A stretch of DNA of 64,000 nt. It comes from Cercophora sp. LCS_1 (lineage: Eukaryota > Ascomycota > Sordariomycetes > Sordariales > Lasiosphaeriaceae). Every line of letters starts with the position of its first letter. Position 1 is the first letter of the stretch. A model generated the notes under the pieces. It was not told where the DNA came from, ran no database searches, and worked only from the letters and a program-made list of their open reading frames with translations. The translations under genes were made by a program, and so were the position numbers. Positions 21,072 through 32,036 of this stretch are shown here, one piece after another. Location of the stretch: assembly GCA_036250225.1 (NCBI GenBank), contig JAPZLL010000028.1:62001-126000 (forward strand), in the 5' to 3' direction.

Positions 21072-21725
21072 ATGTCTACTAACGACGCTACCAATGACGC
21101 TACCATCGACATGCCTGCGGGCAGTGCACCAACTATTACCCACAAGGCCACTCGGAATAACGCCACCATCAAGATGCCGAGCAGTGCACCAATCACTAAA
21201 CACAAGGTCACTCGGAATGACACCGCCGCCGAGCTTATTCGCGCCAACCCTGCCAGTCGCCACCAAGAAGACTGCTTCCACCACATCAAGACGTGGCTGA
21301 AGAACCCCACACCAGACCAGCCCTACGCCCGATGCCCAATGTGTTTCACAAACATCGACATCGCCGGCGTCCAACCAATGGGAACCGACGAACACGTTCC
21401 CGGCGTCGCCCTCTTCTGCGGTCACATCTTTTGCGCCGACTGCTACGCCACACAACTCGACATCCACGAAGATTCCTTTTTGTTCTGGCGACCTCCTCTC
21501 CCTTGCGCCGTATGCCGCGCAATCAACGTGGCCCAGCAATGCCTCTGCATGATCAAGCCCGTCATGATTCCCTTCAACCGACCCGACGGCGACCCGATGG
21601 AGGCCGCCAACACCAAAGATCTTCTCCACGAGGTAGGCGACTTCCCGGACATCTGCAACCACTGCAGGAGGACGGATAAGATTTTCAAGAGGCACAAGGA
21701 AGGTCGTGCCTCGGCCAGACGTTGA
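21072..21725 (+). CDS. RING-finger protein, copy C
   Basis: Intronless, 217 residues from the ATG at 21072. The N-terminus holds a short internal duplication (ATIDMPAGSAPTITHKATRN versus ATIKMPSSAPITKHKVTRN). The family pre-RING module follows (EDCFHHIKTWLKNPTPDQP). The C3HC4 RING is intact: C88-x2-C91, C116-x-H118-x2-C121-x2-C124, C145-x2-C148. The spacing inside the last loop is longer than in copy A. Probable E3 ubiquitin ligase by fold. Upstream sequence is homologous to that of copy A. No stop or frameshift is seen. Confidence 0.8.
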   Translation: MSTNDATNDATIDMPAGSAPTITHKATRNNATIKMPSSAPITKHKVTRNDTAAELIRANPASRHQEDCFHHIKTWLKNPTPDQPYARCPMCFTNIDIAGVQPMGTDEHVPGVALFCGHIFCADCYATQLDIHEDSFLFWRPPLPCAVCRAINVAQQCLCMIKPVMIPFNRPDGDPMEAANTKDLLHEVGDFPDICNHCRRTDKIFKRHKEGRASARR

Positions 21726-23216
21726 CGCATAGGCAGGTGCGGGTAACACGGGTTTACCTTTCCGCGGATGGCAACTCTGTAATTCCCATCCTGTGAGGAG
21801 TATATGGAGGAACGAGAACGACATGAGATAAGGTTTGGGAATCCTGTATTTTCCGCCCGGCGAGGCGTGTCATGTGAGGAGGAACGAGGCTTGAAAAGAG
21901 GCCGAGGACCTCGGGATTGAATGAGAGGGTGTTTGTTTTTGGGTAGGGTTTCGGTACACACCATTGATTGAGTTTGGGTGTGTCATTGAATGATGACTTG
22001 ACTAGTCAAAACTTTAAGTGAAACCTTTCCGATGCTTCGTACTCATGTCCCCACCTGTGCCATGTCACGAGCGAAGGTATTATATATGGTCTTCCGTTCA
22101 CCGTCCACCTTGCGCCACATACCTAATCACAACTGATTCGAAGGGAAACATGGGAGATGGTAGTCTCAATATACCTGTGCCCGAGAAGCTTTCCCTTTTC
22201 AGCGCCGTTGTGAGAATATGTGAATGTTGGTTCTTATATAGAACACCTTCTAATCAGACAACTCTAGGGGGTTCATTAATCACTGCGGCATATTGGACAC
22301 CCATTTGGCTGCTTCTCCCCGCATATGCATCCCCGTGCTGTCTTCACGACTGACACGCAACACAAGAGAGATGCGATGCTCACATCACCATGAGGCGCCC
22401 GCGCACTTTCCTGACGTAAATAAAACACCCTCCCACTCACCCCTGCTCGCGTAGCTCCCCAGCGACGCGGCTTAGGGCTAGGTCAACAAGTCGCGTCCAA
22501 CTTAGATTCTGCCACTCTTCTGGACTACTTCTCGCTTTTTCCTTTCCGTATCCATCTCTCTGATCGCACCACACCTTCGGAACAGACCCATCGAAAACCA
22601 TCACGGTTTCCATCTCCATATCAGCCAAGATCAGTTGGTCCATCACCCAACCGGATTTGCCTTAGCATCAGTTACCGTGTCCTTCGTTGTCAACTCTCTA
22701 GACGGTGCGCCGCACGACGGCAACAAGCTCTCTCTTCACTCCAACATACACATCTCAACTCGCACCGCTGGCGCAGTCGACCTTGTTCTTCACCCAGCTT
22801 TCGAGCTCCTCGCCAACATCCTGCAAGCCAAGCGCGTTGGTACGACGCCCGCCACCAACGCCGAGGTAACCGACTGCTATAAGGCTTGCCGCCAACTAAA
22901 CGGCCATTGTGTTTGGGAAGACCACCGAAATCCATACTATTTCTCATGCGGCATGGGGAGACACCAATTGGCTGAGCGAGAAGGATTTTGGAGTAGCCAG
23001 TGATTATATACTCGAACATACCCGGCTGCCACTCTCAGCACAAAACCTGCCCCTGAGAGATATTTCGACAATGCCCGGATCGAAATCCAAAGTTCTACTA
23101 CAGCCGATACACCCTCTCTGAAGTCCCGTTGCGCTCGTCCTCTTCCGTACCCAGCAAGTCAAGTCCTCTTCGTGCTTTCTCAGCGGTGATGAAGCACGAA
23201 GCACATCGAGGCGCGA
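21726..23216. other. Intergenic with one possible gene remnant
   Basis: A plus-strand frame at 22635-23003 lacks an ATG and reads like a hydrophobic leader followed by a Cys-containing segment (TDCYKACRQLNGHCVW). It may be a decayed small secreted protein or an exon whose first part I cannot find. Nothing else is recognisable. Confidence 0.35.
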
Positions 23217-24221
23217 TCAATGGCCGGGCATGCCGTTTCTGCCGTGCGACCACTGTATGATGCTCTCGTAGCTCCGGCAGCTCCGAGAGAGGGCCGTGTT
23301 GGGCAGGAAAATCCCCGCCTCTGGGCTCCAGACTTTGGCCACGGGTGTCAGGTCTGCATGGCACTGTAGCGCCTGCCGGATGGTTTCGACGCAGTGATCT
23401 GCCATGGGCATCTTTCAGTTCGCGTGGCAACCGGATACTGAGAGGGTATGAAAACTCACCAACATGGACGTGGAAAGGGGGAATCTCCGGTCTGGACTCG
23501 TGGATGGTGGGATAAAAGTCGCTGTAGATGGACTTGCGGAGGAAGTTCAGGCAATGCAAGTTGTGCTGAACCGCCGGGCTGCGTCGGATCAGCTTGGTGG
23601 GGTTTCCATGTAGGAGAAGAAGAAAAAAAAAAAAAACCTACGTGACAAGGCCCTCGCCCTTGGATATGGAGATGGGTCCCTTGATGGATCGGGATTCCTC
23701 GGGCGTGAGCCCAATGTAGAAGCCTACGATGCGATCCCACGCATCGTCAAGCTCCTGCGTGGGCCGTCCGACGTAGCGCGGTCCCTTCTCGTCGAGGTTT
23801 ACGTAGAAGGAGCCGTTGGGGTGGGCGAGGATGCCGCCGTAGAACGGCGTTTGCGCAATTACGATGGCGGATTTGGCGACCACTGCGGTTTTGCGTCCCG
23901 TGTTGTCAGCCAAGCCCTTCTTGCCCGCATACAATGCCTAAAGAGCAAGGGGAGGGGGATACCTAAATCTGAGTCCCAGCCGCCTTCATAGCTGGCCTCG
24001 CGGAGGAAAGGCGGGTTGACCGCGGTTTGGACGAGGATGACCAAGATAAGGATGGAGGTGGTTACCTTCCACCAAAAGGTGCTCACCGCCGGGGCCCGTT
24101 GGACCCCGTGTCCCTCTTCTCCCTCGTCGTCGATGAACTTTTCGGATTGTTCAGCTTGCTCGGGAGGCACGACGCGATCCCGACGCAAGATTGCGCGCTG
24201 CCAGATAGTGAGCCAAGACAT
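23217..24221 (-). CDS. UstYa-family (DUF3328) oxidase 1
   Basis: Four exons (24221-23963, 23882-23642, 23578-23460, 23398-23217), 266 residues, all phases consistent and branch-point-like CTGAC before the first acceptor. A cytosolic N-terminus is followed by one membrane span (~50-68, SILILVILVQTAV), then the lumenal UstYa domain. The diagnostic motifs are HNLHC at 172-176 and DHC at 207-209 within DHCVETIRQALQC. UstYa-type enzymes carry out oxidative cyclisation of secreted ribosomal peptides in the ustiloxin, phomopsin and asperipin pathways. This gene shares a 575-base intergenic region with the divergent UstYa 2 gene. An A/T-rich run (T15) sits in intron 2. Sure of family, not of substrate. 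Confidence 0.88.
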
Positions 24222-24796
24222 TGTTGGAGGAAGAGACAGTCGACGAGTTGCTCAGGACGTTGTCTTCTGGAGTAGGAGTTCTGGATATGAAGAAACGAAG
24301 CAGGCTTTCGGGGGTAGGCCACTTGGTCAGCACCCTTTACGATCGCATCTGCGGTGTCTTCCGGTAAGTGCATAGAATCTGGGCATTGCTCTGGCAAGCA
24401 TTGCGATTTGACGGGGCACTCCAGCCTTGGCACATGCGTGGCTGGGTTCGAACAAGCTTACGCTGACCGCTACATGGTTCCACCCATACACTTCGGCAGA
24501 TGTAACGCTAGGCACCTTGCTGTGCGTCAGAATGCCTACCGTGCAGCATTGAGGAGGTGGTGGCGATTCCTGATGATACGAGATGCCAGAACCGTATCTC
24601 GTGACAATATCCACAATACTCGGCACGTTCCATCTCGGGGCGGCAGGGGTGAATTTCAAGGAAAAGTGTAGCTGGCAGCGGTCGGAATGCGAGGTTCCTT
24701 GCCCGACAAGGTCATACGCAACAACTCTCCTCCTCTGTCGAAACGCAGGCTTGTCCACTTCTTCCAGACAGAAAGACAGCGAACCTAATCACAACC
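24222..24796. promoter_or_regulatory. Divergent promoter region between UstYa 1 and UstYa 2
   Basis: These 575 bases lie between two head-to-head cluster genes, so they probably drive both. Open frames across it have no domains. I could not pick out a convincing shared binding site by eye. Confidence 0.5.
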
Positions 24797-25765
24797 ATGA
24801 CAGAAGAGGAGAGCGTTGGGCTCCTGGGAAAGGACGAGGCAATCAAGGGCAGCTGCTCAAGCTGCCAAAGATGCCAAACGAATCGACTGAGCCGCTTCCT
24901 CATCAGCTTCCTTCTTCACTCCCTCCTCGCCACCTGTCTGGTAGTGTTCCTGTGGCTATTCGGACTGGGACAGAACGACCCCAGCATCCAACTATACTGT
25001 ACGAACTTTCCCCGTCCTATGCAATTCCAGAAAGAGTGCAGGCTGATAGAATGGTAGCGCCGGCGAAGGACCACGTCGAGTACGAGACGAAGCGATTTTA
25101 CAGGAGCCGAGGAGACGACAAATCGCCATACCAAGGATGGCCAAATGACGAACGAGACAAGCTGTGGCAGGACACTTACTATGCCGGGCTTCTCTCCCAC
25201 ATCGACGGGGCCACGGCTGCCAAGTTGAGCAACCAGACGTCGCGAGTCGCAATCCCGGGCCTGGAGCAGGACTACATGGTGGTTTTGGACGTCTTTCATC
25301 AGCTCCATTGCCTCGACCAGCTTCGAATGTCTCTCTACCCCGAGCGCTACGGCAGGAGCATGTACTATCCCAACGGGACACTGAATTACTGCGTCTGGCT
25401 GCATCTAGGTATGACCGTGTGTTTCGCGCGTCACGTGTGGTGTGCAGAGAGGAGGAGCTCACAGTCATTCCCTAGATCATTGCATCGATCAAGTCAGGCA
25501 ATCTCTGATGTGCCATTCTGACATCTCGGTCATTCCGTTCCAGTGGAACGACGCGACGAAAGGGATGCGCCCCAGAGTCGATACGCTACATACCTGCCGA
25601 AACTACGAGAAGCTCAAGGCGTGGGCGTTTCCAAAGAATGTGAGCGTTTTCCATGGGGCGTCAAGGGTGGTGGAGCAAGACGGCAGGTTTGTCATTGAGG
25701 ACTATCTGGAGGCCAAATGGAAGGGACTGATCAAGGTCGAGGACTCGGAGTGTCACGCAATTTAG
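24797..25765 (+). CDS. UstYa-family (DUF3328) oxidase 2
   Basis: Three exons (24797-24998, 25058-25408, 25476-25765) give 280 residues. A Cys-rich cytosolic start (GSCSSCQRC) precedes a membrane span at ~34-58. The first intron splits Ser68 of the family signature Y-S-P-A (IQLYSPAKDHVEYE), at the same place as in UstYa 3 and 4. HQLHC is at 148-152 and DHC at 185-187 (DHCIDQVRQSLMC). The C-terminus ends with the usual HTCRNYEKLKAW block and a longer tail than its paralogues. The expected role is copper- or metal-dependent oxidative modification of a precursor peptide in the secretory pathway. Exon choice is guided by motif continuity. Confidence 0.9.
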
Positions 25766-26368
25766 AAACCCGGATAGGCCATAGACCAATCGCATGCCAT
25801 CTCCATTGTATAATACTGTAACGAACCCTGTTCACCGCCTTAGTCCGGATGATTGAATCGCTGACCCGGAGCGTGTCGGAGTGACATGAAGCGCGCTGAA
25901 TCTGGTGTGTCAGAAGCGTGCGCCCCAAACAACGGGCTGCGTCAGCAGCGGTCAGGCCGCTTATCTCGCCACGCCGCTCTCATCTTTCGGTCCGACCCAT
26001 GCGGCAGGCTTCTGTATGCAGACTGTAAATGGAAGGTGAGGCCTTACAACTGTTCCATGTCACCGCGCATCAACGTCAGAACAAAATATCCTTGGTTATC
26101 AGGAAACATATCCGTGGCCCCTAGGCTGCTCGTGCCATCGGAGCGTAGCTGTTTGTCTGGAGCTGCTTACCCGCATATACGAAGGCATACGATCTGGATG
26201 CCGATCGGAGTTAATTAGCGAGCAGAGCGCCGGGCCCGGCATTTTCTTCTGTCTCGTGTCCCTGGTCGTTTGTATTAATACGCATTTGGCGGTGTTCTCG
26301 TCCCGACAGGAAGGCAGGTGCGCTCTCCATACGCCCCGTAACCCATCTGGAACACCCAACACGGCGAC
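25766..26368. other. Intergenic, upstream of the dioxygenase
   Basis: About 600 bases with no gene-like frame. The 3' part should carry the promoter of the 2OG/Fe(II) dioxygenase gene. No strong TATA-like element is seen. Confidence 0.4.
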
Positions 26369-27347
26369 ATGTGGAAAAAGCAGACAGTTCAATTCGTTGC
26401 CCCCGTTCTCCTGGGAGCACTCCTCTCTCAACCCCTAACGACTTTGCTGGGGAAGACTTCGTCGGCCGTTACGGCTATCGCCCAAAGATCTGTCTCGGCC
26501 GTCACACCAAGATGCCAACCAGCAGCGGAGACTGGGCTCTCCAGAGCATGGGCGGTGGATGACTACCTCGACACTTGCCCGGATCACAAGTACACCATCA
26601 AGATTGTCTCGTACGAGCCGCTTCTCATCAACATTGCCAACTTTGTGAGCGCCGAAGAAGGCGAATACCTGATCAACCTGGCGTGCGTTCCCCCCCCCTC
26701 CAAAAAAAAACCAATATCTCTTTTTTGGTTGTTGGCGCTTCACACCTAACGTCACGAACAGCGACTTTTCGGTCCCTTCGTACGTCCGGTGGGAGGACGG
26801 CAGGGAGGAGTACGCACCGGACGTGCGCTCCTCCAGCACGTCCATCCTCCACGCCGACCAGCACATGAACGACCCGGTTGTCCGCTGCATCGTCAACCGC
26901 GCCGCCACCTTCCAAGGCTACCTGTCGCCGTCTCTTGTCGAGCCCCTCCAGGTGGTTCGCTACAGGCAGTCGGAGCACTTCAGCCTGCACCACGACGCGT
27001 TTGACTACAAGCAAGGGCGGCCAAACAGGCGGAGCAGCTTCTTTGTCATCCTAAAGAGTGAGGATGTGGTCCACGGCGGGACCAACTTCCCCCGGATCCA
27101 GCCGTTCCAGAGCGGCAGCGTCCAAAACCAGCAGAGGTGGTGCGAGATCATGGACTGCGAGGATGGCAAGATGCCCGACGGCGTGGTCGTCAAGCCCGTC
27201 ACCGGCAGTGCAAACTTTTGGCTGAACCTGGAGGCCGATGGAAGCCGTCGAGAGCAGCTTTGGCACGCTGGTGACAGGCTTCTGAACGGTACAAAGTATG
27301 GCATGAACATCTTTTCGTGGACGGCAGAGCCGGCCCCGCTGTCTTGA
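26369..27347 (+). CDS. Prolyl 4-hydroxylase-like 2OG/Fe(II) dioxygenase
   Basis: Two exons (26369-26682, 26762-27347) give 299 residues. An N-terminal hydrophobic segment (QFVAPVLLGALLS) suggests a signal anchor, placing the enzyme in the secretory pathway with the UstYa proteins. The double-stranded beta-helix motifs are complete: H181-x-D183 in FSLHHDAFDY, distal H273 in LWHAGD and the 2-oxoglutarate-binding Lys283 in GTKYG. P4H-type enzymes hydroxylate proline using 2-oxoglutarate and O2. Both nearby precursors have proline inside every repeat (TVPISW; TPRFW...SPG), so core hydroxylation is a plausible but untested role. The intron contains C9 and A9 runs, so indel errors there would be harmless. 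Family assignment is strong. Confidence 0.88.
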
Positions 27348-28756
27348 TCTTGTCCATAAAGGTACCACTTTGATAGAGACATATGTAGCGAGCTACAATC
27401 GTACTACATGCACCAGAAATCATCCGTTCCATCTCATCTGCAACCGTTTTTCTTTCGCTCTCCTCCGTGAATAATGAGCAGCAGCGAAGAGTCCCGACAA
27501 TACCTAGTTCTGGCCCTGTGACGTGTCAAATGTCCTTGCAGGTGAGTCCTGGGGCCCTCGAAGAGGATGACGAGGGTTTCCGAGCCGGCCCGAGATCCCC
27601 CTTGTGATTACTGTGGCGGGAACCTGTAGCTCTGGGGTTCCGAAGGCCGACCTTTCCAACCCTGTATACTAGGTCAGCCCGCAACGGAATAGCACCTTGC
27701 GCCGGGATGGAAACTTGAAGGCCATGGAGCCCTCTGATTGCCCAGATTGCCTAGGCCCTGAAACCAAAAAAAAAAAAAGGCCCCCGGAACGGGACCTAAA
27801 TTCAGGGGGGGTCCGGGGCAAAAGGGGGGTGCCGGCTTCTTTCGCATCCGGATTTCGGACTTGAAAGAAGTTGGCGACTCGCACGCACCAGGAATCGAAC
27901 AGTTACTGAGCGAGGAGCAACCCACAGCTTTGAAATTGAGCTATCTGTAGATTTGTTAAAGTTGAGGGTCCTTCTTCCCGTGAAGTAGGTCGTTGTTGCT
28001 CTCAGGGGGATTCAAGGGAGCCGGCGATCCGGCCAATCAGGTGGTCGCACGGGCCACTTTTTCAAGTTTCCATCCCGGTGCAAGTTGCCATCCCGGTGCG
28101 GGTTGACCTAGTCTACAGGGTTGGAAATCCCCTGAAAGTAGGAAACATGAAAGCCACAGGCTCCCACTACGGTACAATTTCGAATTGAAGAAGGAGTTGT
28201 CTGGCAGGTGACCGGCACACCCCTTGTTTGGTAGCGCCGTTGCGATCTTTACCGTGGAATGCTGTATAATCGCTCCGAAGGCGCTCTGACGCAATGGGGC
28301 TGCGTCTTACCCGCCGTCCGCTCGTGAAGGTAGCCAACAGGATCATCAAGTTTCGAGTTCACTCGCTGAGTAATTTTTGTTGTTGCGCCGAGATTGTGTA
28401 CCGCACAAAAAGGGATATCGAACCGGTCCGAGAGCAGCCGAGTCTTACTCGCTGATATGAACTCGCAACCTCGGCTTTGTGAAACAATAATCTTGGTACG
28501 GTTACCTTGCCTAAGTAGGCAGGTATCGTACCCTCTTCCAACGGCTCACGCAGCATCGCCGAGGGAAATCCGAAGGACAAAATTGGCGCCAATGATTGTA
28601 TTTTGAGTTTGCTATCTACCGAAACGAGGCATCAAGGAAATATGCGCATAAGCCGACGCCCCCGCGACCCTTCACGTCCGTCCCACCAACCAGCATTCAG
28701 CTCCCAACCGTCTCGCTTTCTCAGCAACGACCCCCCGCCGCCGCGTAGCTCAAACA
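27348..28756. other. Intergenic, 1.4 kb
   Basis: No gene found. Contains A13 near 27768, a B-box-like stretch (GGAATCGAAC at 27889-27898, minus-strand sense) and an imperfect inverted repeat between about 28353-28373 and 28443-28468. These may be decayed tRNA-derived or foldback elements. None is complete. Confidence 0.4.
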
Positions 28757-29458
28757 TCAAGCATCGTACTCGCCGTAGTTCTTGGTCCACGAGATGGGAA
28801 CAGTCGCTACGGTGGCTTCGTCTCGACGCTCCTGCTTGGCATCTCGGGTGTCATACTCGCCATAATTCTTAGTCCACGAGATGGGGACGGTGGCGACCGT
28901 TGCTTCATCGCGAGCCTCGTTTGCGGCGGCGGCGGCGGCAGCAGGCTTGGCATCGCGGGTGTCGTACTCTCCGTAGTTCTTGGTCCACGAGATGGGAACA
29001 GTGGCTACAGTGGCATCCTCCCGACGCTCCTGCTGGACATTGCGTGTATCGTATTCGCCGTAGTTTTTGGTCCACGAGATGGGGACCGTTGCAACAGTGG
29101 CTTCATCGCGAGCCTGGGCCTGCGGCTTGGCATCGCGAGCGTCGTACTCGCCGTAGTTCTTGGTCCACGAGATGGGGACGGTCGCGACGGTTGCTCCTTC
29201 GTCGCGAGCTTCGACCTGCGGCTTGGCGTCACGGGTGTCGTATTCGCCGTAGTTCTTGGTCCAAGAAATGGGAACCGTCGCAACCGTCGCATCCTCGGGC
29301 TGCGCGTTGCGGGCAGCGACTTCGTACTCGCCGTAGTTCTTGGTCCAGGAGATGGGGACCGTTGCAACAGTCGCTTCATCGCGAGTGTTTTTGGCGGCGG
29401 GCGCGGCGAGAGCATGGCCCGCGAGCGCCGCGATAACTTGCACGGTGGAGAGCTTCAT
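28757..29458 (-). CDS. Dikaritin-type RiPP precursor 1 (seven identical repeats)
   Basis: 233 residues from the ATG at 29458, chosen because a signal peptide follows directly (MKLSTVQVIAALAGHALA). From residue 29 on, the protein is seven copies of ATVATVPISWTKNYGEY at 29-45, 57-73, 89-105, 120-136, 149-165, 186-202 and 215-231. Acidic/basic spacers of 11-20 residues separate them (for example DTRDAKP...ARDE). The repeats are identical in protein but differ at synonymous codon positions. Spacers offer single Arg or RR sites, not KR. The core probably lies at the aromatic end (W, Y, Y), since dikaritin cores are Tyr-containing. It is flanked by UstYa and dioxygenase genes. The product is unknown. 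Confidence 0.85.
   Translation of the reverse strand: MKLSTVQVIAALAGHALAAPAAKNTRDEATVATVPISWTKNYGEYEVAARNAQPEDATVATVPISWTKNYGEYDTRDAKPQVEARDEGATVATVPISWTKNYGEYDARDAKPQAQARDEATVATVPISWTKNYGEYDTRNVQQERREDATVATVPISWTKNYGEYDTRDAKPAAAAAAANEARDEATVATVPISWTKNYGEYDTRDAKQERRDEATVATVPISWTKNYGEYDA
28763..29374 (-). repeat. Seven tandem 51 bp core-coding repeats with variable spacers
   Basis: Each unit codes the same 17 residues; unit period varies from 84 to 111 bases because spacers differ. Third-position differences between units (for example GGAACAGTCGCT versus GGGACGGTGGCG, minus-strand complement) show the protein sequence is held constant by selection or conversion of older copies. Confidence 0.85.
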
Positions 29459-30712
29459 AGTGTCGTGGTTCTGCACGCAAGGCAGGCAAGGTTGGCAAGT
29501 TGTAGCGAGACAGGGCAATACTTGCAGGATGTTGCTTGGGAAAAGACTAGCTCGGAGAAGAAGAAGAAGAGTAGGAGTCAAAGAAGCAGACAGAACGGAT
29601 CGATAGCCCCCGAATTTGATGTGCCGCTCACTGGGTTGTCCGTCCAAGGCCTTGCCCTTTTAAACGAAGGGCGCTCTGTTGCCGCCACGCGCAACCTGCT
29701 CCGCTCTCATGCCGGCTTCAACTTGGAACACCAACAACGCAACCAGACCGATTGCATGGACAGGCATCCTTTTGCATCTCACACCGCCCCTGACGAACGC
29801 TATTCTCGCCGAGAGTCACGGGGTGAGCCGTGACATCGCCGTTTACGAATCGAGAGATGAACGCGCTGTCCCGTTCTAAGCTGAGATATGCGAATCCTAG
29901 TCATGGCCCACTGCTCTATGATTCCACCATCGCCACAAGACATTACGAACGAGTTGCTAGGAGCGATCGTGCGAGCAGCAGGTCCTGGCTGACGACAGCG
30001 TAGGTACCATTGGCAGCGTTCAAGCGGATCCATTCGGCATCTCGGTGTAATGGGTTTCTTGTCCATGACACCTGCTACATTGGGCAAACAATGCGGATAT
30101 TGTCGTCATCCCCAGAACCGTACCGATTAGCCGACCGATGGGGTTTGCTGTCCGGCAACGGCGATAGCAAGGTGGATGCCGACTATCTTCTGGGCCCCCC
30201 CTTGCTATGAATTTAACAAAAATGATGGGTAATTGCAATTCCATTATCCGAAGAGTGGTCCTCTGGGCCTGCTATTGGCTACAACCGGCGAATGGTGGCG
30301 ACCATTCTCAGCATTCCATGCTTACCTCATTGTGATTATCTTGGACCCCGTGAAAGGGTCCTTTAGCATGGATTGCTATGCTACACGGCAAGGGTGGTTT
30401 TCTGGTACGAGATTCCATATCCGCTCTCTCATGGCCCGGGCCGATTATTCTAGACAGACCCTCCATTGCGTCGCCCTTGTCGGTGCATGTGCGTGCAGGC
30501 GCTTTGTGTATGCCAATGCTCGGCCCCCCGTAGACCTCCGAAACTTGCGCCACCTCGCCCTTTCCTTCTCCCAGAATACCTACCTTAGGGAGGCGGCATT
30601 GGTCATCCCAGACCCCTATACTCTTGATTTCAGTTGGCTCCCCCTTCTCTCCTCGACATTCCCTCCGCTAGGCCTCTTGCACTCCACATCTGTTTACTCC
30701 TTTCTACGCAGG
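29459..30712. other. Intergenic, divergent region between precursor 1 and UstYa 3
   Basis: About 1.25 kb between head-to-head cluster genes. The leader of precursor 1 includes a GAAGAAGAAGAAGAG tract near 29557-29572 (CT-rich on the coding strand). Long frames on the plus strand upstream of 30713 lack domains. A short 5' UTR intron ending CTACGCAG just before the ATG at 30713 is possible. Confidence 0.45.
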
Positions 30713-31722
30713 ATGGCCCGCCTTCCGTTCCGGCTCTTCACACCTATGCACCGCACCTACGCGCCTGTGTCTTCGAATTCGGAGTCTCCATCCAGCGAAA
30801 TCGACGAGCGAGATGAAACATACACCGCTCCGAAGAGAAGACTCACCTATTCCCCATGGTACCTTCTCGCAGCCTCGAGTCTGCTCTTTGTGGCCTCGGT
30901 GGTTTTGTTCATACTGTCTCTCCGACGAGAGCCATCGGATATGGATTGCGCCCGCAGAATGAACGCATACTGTACGTACCTTGCGCGTCATTTTCCATGT
31001 GTTGTATTGTCCCTGCAGAGGTGATTCGCTAACCCAAGAGGGGTAGCTCCGATGATGGAAGCCGTTGAGTACGAGTGGGTGACGTTTGAAAACACCTTCT
31101 TCCAAGAGTCCAAATATCGCGGTAAACCCACTCCCCACCTGGAAAAGGCCTGGGATGAGCTTTGGAACTACGGGGCCATGAACGTCCCGATCGAGCACCT
31201 CCCTGGCTTGAACGGCCTGAACAAATCCATCGATGATACGTGGCGAAGGGTTCCGCCGCATCTAGGCGGCGGCGTCGCTGGACTCGTGGAAAGCTTCCAC
31301 CAGATTCACTGTTTGGTATGTCTCTTACCAGTACCTCCCAGCCGCAAGAAAGATTCTCCAGGTGCTGACGATGCGAACATGGGATATTAAAGAACTTGGT
31401 CCGTCAATACACGTACCGGGATGAGTATGACTACAGCTCTCTTCCATCTTTTGACGGGACGCCTAGACTGGTGAGGGCACATGTCGATCATTGCATTGAG
31501 GCGCTACGGAGGTATATTATGTGTGTTGGCGATGTCACGCCGTATCTGATCAAGGTGAACCCAAACCGGCTCAGCGGGGAGGATCCGGATTTTAGGACGC
31601 TGCACAAGTGTAGAAAGTACGATAAGCTCGTGGGCTGGATCAAGGAGCATGCGGTCATAACGGAGGTTGCCGAGGAGAACCGAGAAAAGTCGACGTTTCA
31701 TACAGGCCATACGCATGGATGA
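30713..31722 (+). CDS. UstYa-family (DUF3328) oxidase 3
   Basis: Three exons (30713-30971, 31047-31315, 31393-31722) give 285 residues with consistent phases. The membrane span is at ~50-70 (LLAASSLLFVASVVLFILSL). The first intron splits the Ser of the Y-S-P signature (AYSPMMEAVEYEWVTF), as in UstYa 2 and 4. HQIHC is at 171-175 and DHC at 208-210 (DHCIEALRRYIMC). The second intron falls directly after HQIHCL. The C-terminus has the usual LHKCRKYDKLVGW block and ends in a short His-containing tail. It lies between the two precursor genes and in line with the GOST-like gene. Probable peptide-cyclising oxidase. Confidence 0.9.
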
Positions 31723-32036
31723 GAAGTGTAGATCTTGGGAGATCAACGCAGGGAGGTTTTAGATAGCAAAGTGCAGAATGTTATTGTTCGGTGCCCCCAC
31801 CGTACAAAAACCCCGAGAGGTAACCAAGGGAAATTTGTTTTATCGCCAAACCGCTCAAATTGCAAATTGCATCATTGAAACGACCAGTACCTTTTGTTCC
31901 GGGAAAAGCACGTAGCACATGTGAGTGAGCCTTCCGTCAGGAAAAAAAAAAAAGGATATAAGACTCTCCGTCCCCTCATGTCCCTCCCTGTCCAAACTCC
32001 CGCCTCTTCCATCTAGGTACCGCCAGCTGACTCATC

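Noticed and set aside
23880..23962. A 25 nt first intron in UstYa 1 (acceptor at CTCTTTAG)
   Set aside because: Too short and out of phase. The 80 nt intron with a CTGAC branch point and CGCAG acceptor restores the UstYa frame.
27840..27960. An intact tRNA gene around the GGAATCGAAC site
   Set aside because: I could not pair a 7 bp acceptor stem or an anticodon stem around the T-arm-like sequence.
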